19,343 bases of DNA from Bdellovibrionales bacterium. Lineage in GTDB: Bacteria; Bdellovibrionota; UBA1018; CAIMNF01. The notes beneath the pieces were generated by a model. The model made no database searches. It was not told the DNA's origin and saw nothing but the letters and a program-made list of their open reading frames with translations. Shown in pieces: positions 7,701-14,101 of this stretch. The DNA is taken from assembly GCA_947457605.1 (NCBI GenBank), contig CANGWP010000024.1:1-19343 (forward strand), in the 5' to 3' direction. Position numbers and translations under genes: made by a program. Position 1 is the stretch's first letter; every line of letters begins with the position of its first letter.

Positions 7701-10700
7701 ACCCGAGAAGATCTCTTATACCCACTACTGCATTCTTGAGAACGAAGGGGATATCAGTGGTTGTAATGATGAGAATGGACGAAATTGGTCGGAAGGCCAA
7801 CTTCCCCAGACATTTCAAGTGAGCAACAATCAGGGTGAAAAGGTGCTTTCCATCTGGTTGGCTTATGCCGAGGATAATCGTCCCTCGCGAACCCGCCAAA
7901 ATCCCAGGACGGATACAAATTCCGTGAGTCTTGCGGATGTTCTTCCGTCCTTGATGTCGGCGACCATTACCAACTCAAATCCCTCAAAAACAACGGGGTA
8001 CAATTTAAGCTACACCGGGATCTCGGGCTACCTGACCCACTACTGCATCCTTGAGAACAATCCGAATGTCGAAGCCTGCACTTGGGTTCAGGGGCAACTT
8101 CCGGCCTGGTTTGAGGTGAGTGCCAGTGAGAATGAAAAGGTGCTTTCGATCTGGGTGAAGGACAACCTGGATCGGGTCAGCCCCAGGGTGGATACGAATT
8201 CGATTCCCTATCAAAAGCCCGTCCTGCCTTCCATTGTCTCGGCAGGTTATGGCAAAACTTGCGTGATTTTGGGTGGAAGCATTCGTTGTTGGGGAGAAAA
8301 TTGGGCGGGCCAGTTGGGAGACGGCACCCTCACGTCTTCGAACGCACCGGTCGTTGTAAGCGGAATCGAGGCGGCGGTGGCGATTTCAGTCGGGGGTTCC
8401 CACTCTTGCGCACTTCGTTACGATGGAAGTGTCTGGTGTTGGGGCAGAAATCATGATGGTCAGCTCGGAATTTCACCGAATGTAGGGTCGAATGTTCCGG
8501 TTCAAGCGATGTCGAGCGGGAATGCGACGGCGATTTCAGCGGGTCAAGATCATACCTGTGCGCTGATTCCATCCGGCAAGGTACTCTGCTGGGGTCAAAA
8601 CTCTTTCGGAGTATTGGGAGATGGAAGCACCACTGACTCGAGCGAGCCGGTGGAGGTGAGCGGGATCACGAATGCGGTCTCGATTTCATCGGGCTCGTAT
8701 CATGCCTGCGCTGTTCTCTCAAACGGTGGCGTTAAATGTTGGGGGCGTAACTACTCGGGACAGCTTGGAAACGGATCCACTGTGGATTCGAACATTCCGG
8801 TTGAGGTGACCGGGCTTTCAAACGTGATCGCGGTCTCTGCGGGGTTTAGTCATTCCTGCGCCTTGCAAAGAAGCGGTCTCATCCGATGTTGGGGTGCAAA
8901 TGATTCGGGTAAGCTTGGAACCGGATCCCATGCCCCATCCTCTGTGCCCGCCAGTGTGGCAATCGGGGTCTCGAATGCGGTGGCGGTTTCTTCCGGATCC
9001 AATCACACCTGTGCCTTGCTTTCAGATCAAACCGTGAAGTGCTGGGGATCTCAATTCTCATTAACCCCGGGCGAGGTTTCCGGCATCACCCATGCAACCG
9101 GGGTCTCAGCGGGTTATCAACACACCTGTATTTCCCTTTCGGATGGAAGCATTCGGTGTTGGGGATTGAATACCTCAGGTCAGCTGGGAGACGGGGTGAG
9201 CCTTTCCTCAGCGGATTGGGGTTATGTGAACGGGGTTCAAAATCCGGTCTCAATTTCGGTAGGTTCGGGTTTTTCCTGTTCTGTGTTCTCAGACGGAGTA
9301 TCAAAGTGTTGGGGTTATGGTGGCTCTGGAGCTCTTGGAGTCGGATTCGGATATTCGAACAAATACACACCGCAATCGGTGCTTGGAATCACCAATGCGG
9401 CTAAGGTTTCAGCCGGGGGAGCCCATGCCTGTGCTGTGTTGGCGGATGGCAGTGTGTGGTGCTGGGGGTCAAACTCCACAGGTCAGCTGGGAAATGCATC
9501 GAGTTTCTCCCCGGTTCCGTCTCAAGTCACGGGAGTTGCAAATGCAGTGGGAATCGCAGCGGGCGACCATTATGACGGGCACACATGTGCTTTGATTTCG
9601 GATGGGACGGTGAAGTGTTGGGGTTCCAATCAGTTTGGTCAGCTCGGAGACGGGACTACAACCAGTTCAAACAGTCCGGTCTCCGTTTCATCCCTTGGCA
9701 ATTCAATATCGATTGCGGCTGGAGGTTCTCACACCTGTGCCTTGCGCTCGGGTGGCGATGTGGTGTGCTGGGGGCTGGGTTTCACGGGGAATGTTGAAAA
9801 AGGGCCTGGGGGAGTGCCGATCGGGAATCCCTATGTCCCGATGGCGGTGGGGGGGGTCTCAAATGCCGTTGCGATCACCGCAGGGAGCACTCATACCTGC
9901 GCCCTTCTTAACGGAGGAGCTATGAAATGTTGGGGGAGCAACCAATACGGGCAACTTGGAGACGGCACGCTCATGGGATCCTCTATTCCGGTCGATGTGG
10001 TCGGGATCACCAATGCGGTGGCGATTTCAGCGGGTTCTTCGCACACATGTGCCGCGCTCTCCAACGGAAGGGTTCAGTGCTGGGGATGGAATGAATCAGG
10101 CCAACTTGGAAATGGGGCGACTGCAAACTCTCCGATCCCCGTCCTGGTTTCCAACGTTTCCAACGCAGTGGCAATTTCTGCCGGATATGGCCATACCTGT
10201 GCGACTCTCGAGAGCGGCTTCATTCGCTGTTGGGGGATGAACTACGCCGGGCAATTTGGGAATGGTATGCCAACGATTTCCTTGTCGAGTCCAAGAAACC
10301 AGGTTCGTGGTCTCGATCTTGACTCGAGCTCTCCATTGAGCTCCCTTCAGGTACTCAACTCCACTGCCATTGTCGGGTCTGCCGTCAATATTCAAGTCCA
10401 GCTTACTCAGCCTTCCGGCGAGCCGTGGTCCGGCGTTACACCTTTGATTGCGGCGACGGATACCGGCAACACCAATTCGTCTTCCTGCACGGAGACCGAT
10501 TCAACCGGGCAAGCGACCTGCACTCTCAGTTCCAACTTCGCAGAGCAAAAGGAAGTCTGGCTTCTCTGGCCGGTCCAAGTCAGGGCGGAAGTCCCCGCAA
10601 ATGGAAAAGTAACATTCACTCCGAGCTCCTATCAGCAGGTTCGGTTCAATACCAATCCAACTCTGAAACAAGGGATTTGCTCGGAAACCCCGTACGCTCT

Positions 10701-10956
10701 GAGTGCGGTGGATGCATTCAACAACCCGGTGCCGGCATCCTCGACCATCGGGATCGAAGTAGGATCAACCTCGGGTGGGCCAATGTTGTTTGCCGACCCG
10801 CAATGCACGGTCGGGCTCGGAGGGGCCATTATGATTCCTGGAGGAGCGACGTCATCGGTGTTTTATATGAAGGGCAATTATAGCGGAGTGTTTTCTTTGC
10901 CTTGGTCTTTCACCGGGGGAGATGTTCAGTATTGGATGACGACGGTGGTGCCGTGA
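4732..10956 (+). CDS. Giant Fn3/RCC1-repeat lipoprotein (2,074 residues)
   Basis: The start is ATG 4732 behind AAAGGAG (4722-4728, tight 3-base spacing); GTG codons at 4711 and 4783 are possible alternatives. The N-terminal signal ends in lipobox LASC (Cys33), so the protein is probably lipid-anchored to the outer membrane. Domains by residue: two Ig-like modules (about 63-250), three fibronectin type III modules (about 254-528), a YCILEN module (about 529-621), RCC1 block 1 with seven blades (about 622-958), two more YCILEN modules (about 959-1163), RCC1 block 2 with fourteen blades (about 1165-1860), and a C-terminal Ig-like region (about 1864-2074). Each blade typically reads SAG..H.CA, then CWG.N..GQLG. 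RCC1 blades fold into seven-bladed propellers that bind other proteins, so 7 + 14 suggests three propellers. The partner is unknown; adhesion or prey/host contact is a guess. An insertion sequence begins 3 bases after the stop. Confidence 0.9.
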   Translation: MSAIFLESIFVQRIWRIVNSVLLGFILSFLASCTPTIIGERPSTKALQAARANARGSALRWEPEVSITNLQALGVGWQLSTEQVSGVRVEFFSGPGCEVSIDSNLTFSGAIRNANFTALTDGVYSFRVVTMLMSGGENLSLCSAPMEVDTREPNAPGSLAWHGGITSSSTTLVADWVKSNSTDVVGQTIRFFQGAGCSGSAVFTESLGPSSVSASFGGGVDGGTYSFSVTTRDGAGNETVACSGGTTVVLGPSPSPTAPSNLVAAGGQSHVDLTWSAASGEGLITYRIYRSTSLDGAFETLESAHLGTSFSDLSVTNGTTYYYFVTANFGAEQSDATSTVSARSISTFGITGVIVNNESGPSALRVSWGAAIGADRYTVQFRNDSGSHTGVQENVSSPHIITGLTPGAPYHVMVVARNTVGSGASVNATSEVVGTPMSRPGISSVNPLSPGSLSVIWNGGAGASGFSLKYRIPSETEGTVIGSASSPEIVTGLSPDTEYRIMVTASNSSGSLDAEGEFGARTLIPEAPALASASILNQNPSPITGFLLSYGEITGSYESYCILENDTDVGHCAWTNGTLPGIFAVSNVENAKRLSIWIKDGYGQHSVRRDTTNVVAFQKELTQSLITAGEAHTCSIVLGKVWCWGKLLRGSEIFGGSEVFVAPSPEVISGFENPVAVDAGAGFTCALKSDGSVFCWGAAPSLGSGAFLDMAEPSPVWDISNAIAISAGKNHACALLQNGTIKCWGSSDSGQVGSNVLGSYPTPVQVPGIQGAIGIAAGGSHTCALLADRKVKCWGRGAEGQLGNTELGNLDSPNPVLVSDAGNAISISAGDSHTCAVRDGGSVKCWGSDSLGQLGSGSESGDLVSAGWNHSCILTDQGTVRCWGDNSHGQLGGLAQVDPVGVSGVENAIAIASGAHHSCAVLMDGNARCWGFDQGQLGYTYETIREIPSPLVGETVQVAYPPMLSSATITNSNPTNSRQFSLSYGDVIGGPEKISYTHYCILENEGDISGCNDENGRNWSEGQLPQTFQVSNNQGEKVLSIWLAYAEDNRPSRTRQNPRTDTNSVSLADVLPSLMSATITNSNPSKTTGYNLSYTGISGYLTHYCILENNPNVEACTWVQGQLPAWFEVSASENEKVLSIWVKDNLDRVSPRVDTNSIPYQKPVLPSIVSAGYGKTCVILGGSIRCWGENWAGQLGDGTLTSSNAPVVVSGIEAAVAISVGGSHSCALRYDGSVWCWGRNHDGQLGISPNVGSNVPVQAMSSGNATAISAGQDHTCALIPSGKVLCWGQNSFGVLGDGSTTDSSEPVEVSGITNAVSISSGSYHACAVLSNGGVKCWGRNYSGQLGNGSTVDSNIPVEVTGLSNVIAVSAGFSHSCALQRSGLIRCWGANDSGKLGTGSHAPSSVPASVAIGVSNAVAVSSGSNHTCALLSDQTVKCWGSQFSLTPGEVSGITHATGVSAGYQHTCISLSDGSIRCWGLNTSGQLGDGVSLSSADWGYVNGVQNPVSISVGSGFSCSVFSDGVSKCWGYGGSGALGVGFGYSNKYTPQSVLGITNAAKVSAGGAHACAVLADGSVWCWGSNSTGQLGNASSFSPVPSQVTGVANAVGIAAGDHYDGHTCALISDGTVKCWGSNQFGQLGDGTTTSSNSPVSVSSLGNSISIAAGGSHTCALRSGGDVVCWGLGFTGNVEKGPGGVPIGNPYVPMAVGGVSNAVAITAGSTHTCALLNGGAMKCWGSNQYGQLGDGTLMGSSIPVDVVGITNAVAISAGSSHTCAALSNGRVQCWGWNESGQLGNGATANSPIPVLVSNVSNAVAISAGYGHTCATLESGFIRCWGMNYAGQFGNGMPTISLSSPRNQVRGLDLDSSSPLSSLQVLNSTAIVGSAVNIQVQLTQPSGEPWSGVTPLIAATDTGNTNSSSCTETDSTGQATCTLSSNFAEQKEVWLLWPVQVRAEVPANGKVTFTPSSYQQVRFNTNPTLKQGICSETPYALSAVDAFNNPVPASSTIGIEVGSTSGGPMLFADPQCTVGLGGAIMIPGGATSSVFYMKGNYSGVFSLPWSFTGGDVQYWMTTVVP
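6316..6594 (+). repeat. YCILEN module 1 (coding repeat)
   Basis: The first of three related modules of about 90-110 residues. Shared landmarks are an opening SILNQNPSP/ITNSNP strand, the cysteine motif YCILEN followed by a second cysteine, and LSIW(I/V)KD near the end. It links the Fn3 region to RCC1 block 1. I do not recognise a named family. Confidence 0.75.
6595..7605 (+). repeat. RCC1 repeat block 1 (seven blades)
   Basis: Seven CWG signatures are encoded at intervals of about 141-156 bases. The exception is one 111-base interval between blades 5 and 6, where the usual segment after GQLGSG is missing. Most blades have one cysteine in H(T/S)CA and one in CWG. Confidence 0.88.
7606..7944 (+). 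repeat. YCILEN module 2 (coding repeat)
   Basis: This module opens with SATITNSNP and carries YCILEN, a downstream cysteine (SGCND) and VLSIWLA. It is tandem with module 3 and has a longer insertion around the motif (GRNWSEGQLP). Confidence 0.75.
7945..8225 (+). repeat. YCILEN module 3 (coding repeat)
   Basis: This module again opens with SATITNSNP and has YCILEN, a second cysteine (EACTW), GQLP and VLSIWVKD. It is closer to module 2 than to module 1 in its opening strand, suggesting a local tandem duplication. Confidence 0.75.
8226..10310 (+). repeat. RCC1 repeat block 2 (fourteen blades)
   Basis: Fourteen CWG signatures recur with a period very close to 150 bases (50 residues). One interval is short, about 117 bases, after the blade ending CWGSQFSL. 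The regularity means the DNA is itself a diverged tandem array. Confidence 0.9.
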
Positions 10957-10964
10957 CCCTCATA

Positions 10965-10985
10965 AACTGGCCGCGATCGCTGTTG
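10965..10985 (+). repeat. Left terminal inverted repeat of the intact IS
   Basis: Starts AACTGGCC and contains the palindrome GCGATCGC. It matches 11972-11992 reversed with one mismatch. Confidence 0.85.
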
Positions 10986-11049
10986 GTGTAAATGGATGTA
11001 GCGCTCTTTTCTCCAGTCATTTCGGCACATTTTTTGACTGATTAGGGCC

Positions 11050-11994
11050 ATGAAATACAGCTGCCCCGATCCAAAGTGCCCCTCACGGGATTTGCACGGT
11101 CCTGATTCCGAACACATCATTCGATTTGGGACATTTTTTAGAAAATCAGACAGTCGCCACATCGACCGCTTTCGATGCCAAGTCTGCAAGGGAACCTTCT
11201 CCCGGTCGAGCTTTTTGCCAAACTACCATCAGAAAGCGAGACGCATTACTCAACCATTGAATGAACTTCTCTGTTCCGGGGTTTCCCAGAGACGCGCTGC
11301 CATGCTTCTCGGTGTGGCGAGAACCACCATCTCAAGGCGTGTACGATATCTTGCAGAAAAGGGGCGGCGACGGAATGAGAGACACCTTCACTACCTTGAG
11401 CGTCACCCTGCAATGGAGCTCCAGATTGATGATCTTGAAACGCATGAGCACACAAAGTGCAAGCCTCTCAGTGTTTCGCTCGTGGTTCAGGCAAAGACCA
11501 GAAAAATCCTTGGATTTCGGGTATCCCGCATGCCTGCAAAGGGCAGACTCTCCAAAATCGCCCTTGAAAAATACGGTCCAAGGCCGGATGAGCGAAAGGC
11601 CGGATGGGCCAATCTTTTGTCCTCGGTAAAGGCTTATGTATCTCCAAGTGCCACCATCACTAGCGATGACAATCCCAACTATCCGAAGGTGGTCCGCAGA
11701 TGTTTTCCGGATGCGACTCATGTAACCGTGAAGGGGGGACGTGGTGCGATTACCGGACAGGGAGAATTAAAGAAGCTAAAATTCGACCCGATTTTTTCGC
11801 TGAATCATACCTGCGCGATGCTCAGGGCGAACCTTAACCGTCTCTTCAGGCGCACATGGTGCACGACCAAAACCATCCAAGGACTGATTAATCACCTGAC
11901 CATTTATGTGGCTTTTCATAACCGGAGGCTTACGAAGTTTGATCCCGATTTTGAGCCGGCTGTCAGTCCGGCAACAGCGATCGCTGCCAGTTAA
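11050..11994 (+). CDS. DDE transposase (IS1/IS1595-like, family uncertain)
   Basis: A 314-residue protein. An N-terminal zinc ribbon is indicated by Cys5 and Cys10 and by Cys43-x2-Cys46. A helix-turn-helix follows at about 79-105 (SQRRAAMLLGVARTTISRRV). The catalytic core begins with QIDDLET (Asp127/128), then TSDDNPNYP (Asp206/207), then GQGELKK (Glu239), a spacing of about 32-33 residues between the second Asp and the Glu. A basic segment LNRLFRRTWCTTK recalls the end of IS1 transposases (RLARKT.CF), but the residue aligned with the IS1 glutamate is Asn252. I therefore take Glu239 as the third acidic residue, with caution. No frame disruption is visible, so it may be active. The last codons and the stop are formed by the right terminal repeat. 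Confidence 0.82.
   Translation: MKYSCPDPKCPSRDLHGPDSEHIIRFGTFFRKSDSRHIDRFRCQVCKGTFSRSSFLPNYHQKARRITQPLNELLCSGVSQRRAAMLLGVARTTISRRVRYLAEKGRRRNERHLHYLERHPAMELQIDDLETHEHTKCKPLSVSLVVQAKTRKILGFRVSRMPAKGRLSKIALEKYGPRPDERKAGWANLLSSVKAYVSPSATITSDDNPNYPKVVRRCFPDATHVTVKGGRGAITGQGELKKLKFDPIFSLNHTCAMLRANLNRLFRRTWCTTKTIQGLINHLTIYVAFHNRRLTKFDPDFEPAVSPATAIAAS
11972..11992 (-). repeat. Right terminal inverted repeat of the intact IS
   Basis: The reverse complement starts AACTGGCA and contains GCGATCGC. It encodes the last residues of the transposase, and its outer edge runs into the TAA stop. Confidence 0.85.
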
Positions 11995-12005
11995 TGATCC
12001 TCAAC

Positions 12006-13370
12006 TCACCCCCGAAGATGCCAGCCCCGGGGCTTTGTGAAGGCAAGAATGCCCAGGGTGGACAGGGTGGCTCCGAGGCCTGAGTTTTTTCGGCCGGCCC
12101 ACGGAAGATAGGGGCTTACGCGGTCACAGCAATTCACATACGCAGTCCCCGAATCAACCCGTGCAAGAATGCTTTTCGCTCGCTCCATATTGGTAGAGTA
12201 TACCGCAGCGGTGAGCCCATAATCCGTATCATTCATGAGTCCGATCGCTTCTTCGTCATCTTTGACCCTCATGATGCCGATGATCGGGCCAAAGCTCTCC
12301 TCCCGCATGACATTCATGCTGTGATTCACATCAATGAGCGCTGTGGGTTCGAAAAAAGCACCCGGGCCCGGAATCCGTTTTCCACCGGCCAGGATCTTTG
12401 CACCTTTTTTCACCGCGTCCTCGATCTGTGCTTCAAGGAACGAAATCTGGGAAGGTCTGGTCAGTGAGCCTTGCTGGAAGCTGCGATCGGTCGGATCTCC
12501 GGCTCGAAGCGCAAGGGTTTCATCCTTGAAGTGGCGAATGAATTCGTCGTAAACGCGCGCGTGGACATAAACCCGCTCTACCGCGCAGCAGCTCTGGCCA
12601 TTGTTGTAGAAGCATCCCTCGACCACCGCGTTTGCGGTTTTCTTAAGTTCGGAAACCTCATCGGTCACATAAAGAGGATCCTTGCCCCCGAGTTCAAGTC
12701 CGATGGGCACGAGCTTTCCTGCAACTTTTTCGGCAATCAAGCGACCGGTCTTGTAGCTACCGGTGAAGAAATACCCGTGGAGGGGAAGTTTCAGGAGTTC
12801 CTCACCTGCCTGTGCACCGCCAATCACCGCGGTGAACAAATCTTTCGGGACTCCGGATTCATGAAGAAGGCGCTCGATGTGAAGGCCTGTGAGGGTGGCA
12901 AATTCCGAGGGTTTGTACAAAACCGCATTTCCCGCAAGAAGCGCCGGAATGAAAACATTCACCCCCACAAGATAGGGATAATTCCAGGCTGAAATGTTTG
13001 CGATCACGCCCAAGGGGTCATGGGTGATGATCTCCTGCATCCCTCCATCAGTACGCACGGGATTCGGAGCGAGGGTGGTTTGGGACTGCTCCAGGAAGAA
13101 TCGGATGCGGTTCCGCGCGCCACTCAGCTCATTGTTTGATTCCTGAATCGGCTTGCCGACCTCAAGAGTCAGATCGCGGGCAAGCGTCTCTCGCTCTTTT
13201 TCAAGAAGATCATGGAAATTCTTGATGCACTTCAAGCGGTCTTCCATTGTGGTCTTCTTCCAAGCGCTTTGGGCGAGGACTGCGCGATCTAGCTTTGCCT
13301 TGATATCAGGCGCGCTTGTCTCAGGGATTTCGCGAAGGAGAGTTCCGGTTGCGGGATTCAGGATTTTCAT
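12006..13370 (-). CDS. Aldehyde dehydrogenase, PuuC-like (gamma-glutamyl-aminoaldehyde oxidation)
   Basis: A 454-residue NAD(P)-dependent aldehyde dehydrogenase. Landmarks are SAWNYP with Asn130 (oxyanion hole), YKPSE with Lys153 (cofactor), FTGS at about 202-205, LELGGKD with Glu226 (general base) and NNGQSCC, with Cys261 at the catalytic position (a second Cys follows at 262). EESFGPI and a normal C-terminus are present. The length is slightly shorter than the usual 470-500, mainly at the N-terminus. It is the last gene of the operon; its ATG overlaps the stop of the hydrolase gene as ATGA. By context it would oxidise a gamma-glutamylated aminoaldehyde to the acid, for example gamma-glutamylglycine. 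The family is certain and the substrate inferred. No terminator is visible before the neighbouring insertion sequence. Confidence 0.92.
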   Translation of the reverse strand: MKILNPATGTLLREIPETSAPDIKAKLDRAVLAQSAWKKTTMEDRLKCIKNFHDLLEKERETLARDLTLEVGKPIQESNNELSGARNRIRFFLEQSQTTLAPNPVRTDGGMQEIITHDPLGVIANISAWNYPYLVGVNVFIPALLAGNAVLYKPSEFATLTGLHIERLLHESGVPKDLFTAVIGGAQAGEELLKLPLHGYFFTGSYKTGRLIAEKVAGKLVPIGLELGGKDPLYVTDEVSELKKTANAVVEGCFYNNGQSCCAVERVYVHARVYDEFIRHFKDETLALRAGDPTDRSFQQGSLTRPSQISFLEAQIEDAVKKGAKILAGGKRIPGPGAFFEPTALIDVNHSMNVMREESFGPIIGIMRVKDDEEAIGLMNDTDYGLTAAVYSTNMERAKSILARVDSGTAYVNCCDRVSPYLPWAGRKNSGLGATLSTLGILAFTKPRGWHLRG

Positions 13371-14101
13371 TTGAGTTGCTCCAAAAAATAATCAAGAAGG
13401 GGGTTCGGGTCAACCACGACCGGTCCGAGGGTGTGTGAGAACTCCGGATGCCATTGGACTCCAAAGACGGGGAGCGCAGTGTGATGAAACGCTTCAATCA
13501 GCCCGTCTTTCGTGCAGCGGGCATCAACGTGAAGATCCCGACCCAAGGTCTTGACCCCTTGGTGATGGACCGAGTTCACGGTGAGGCGATCCTGCTGGTA
13601 GATTCTGGCAAGCAGGCTGTCTTTGGTGCATTCGACCTCATGAAAAATCCGGTCGTATTTTTCAGCATTCCTGTGTTCGACGGGTGTCCCAGTTTGAAGG
13701 GCAAGGTCTTGGTGCATCGTGCCCCCAAAATAAACATTCAGAAGTTGAAACCCGCGGCAGATTCCAAAAACCGGCTTTTTGTTTTTTATCGCCCAATCCA
13801 GAATCGAAAGCTCGTACGCATCCCGGTGCGGATCCCCGGGCCAACGACCGTTTTCGATCGGTGTCTCGCCGTAGCTTGAGGGCGCGATGTCTGCTCCCCC
13901 TTGAAACACAAACCCTTGCATCTCAGAAAGAAAGGGCGCCAGCTGATCCTTTGGCAAATCCGGAATGAGGATCGGCATGATGCCCGTTCTTGAAAGAAAT
14001 CGGCTCATGTCATGTTCAAGGTAGCTCAGCTGCTTGTGTCCGAAAACGACACGCGCGGGATCCGGATACATGAAGCAAGCACTCACCCCTATCCGAATCA
14101 T
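13367..14101 (-). CDS. Class I glutamine amidotransferase (peptidase C26), PuuD-like gamma-glutamyl hydrolase
   Basis: A 244-residue single-domain enzyme of the peptidase C26/GATase1 group. The nucleophile elbow is FGICRG (Cys115) and the other catalytic residues are His218 and Glu220 in VQWHPE. FVFQGGADI at about 64-72 and the NSVHHQG segment at about 176-182 are typical of gamma-glutamyl-GABA hydrolase relatives. In the Puu pathway this step cleaves gamma-glutamyl-GABA to glutamate and GABA; here it would release the oxidised amine product (for example glycine) and recycle glutamate. The start ATG overlaps the stop of the alcohol dehydrogenase as ATGA, and its own stop overlaps the next start in the same way. 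Cytoplasmic, with no signal sequence. Confidence 0.9.
   Translation of the reverse strand: MIRIGVSACFMYPDPARVVFGHKQLSYLEHDMSRFLSRTGIMPILIPDLPKDQLAPFLSEMQGFVFQGGADIAPSSYGETPIENGRWPGDPHRDAYELSILDWAIKNKKPVFGICRGFQLLNVYFGGTMHQDLALQTGTPVEHRNAEKYDRIFHEVECTKDSLLARIYQQDRLTVNSVHHQGVKTLGRDLHVDARCTKDGLIEAFHHTALPVFGVQWHPEFSHTLGPVVVDPNPLLDYFLEQLK

Larger units (their letters stand above)
10960..11997 (+). mobile_element. Apparently intact single-ORF insertion sequence
   Basis: Terminal inverted repeats AACTGGC-(C/A)-GCGATCGCTGTTG lie at 10965-10985 and, reversed, at 11972-11992 (20/21). They extend outward as TCAT(A/T) to 24/26. The element of about 1.04 kb carries one uninterrupted transposase gene. It starts 3 bases after the RCC1 gene stop and ends 8 bases before the aldehyde dehydrogenase stop. 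No obvious direct repeat flanks it. The ends share AACTGGC with the defective element at 3991 but differ further in, so these are two members of one family. Confidence 0.82.

Noticed and set aside
6595..10310. Tandem array considered as CRISPR or non-coding satellite
   Set aside because: The 150-bp period is an uninterrupted coding frame of RCC1 blades with diverged DNA; there are no short identical repeats with unique spacers.
10971..10980. GCGATCGC palindromes as cyanobacterial HIP1 sites
   Set aside because: They occur in the two terminal repeats of the insertion sequence and are explained by that symmetry; nothing else suggests a cyanobacterium.
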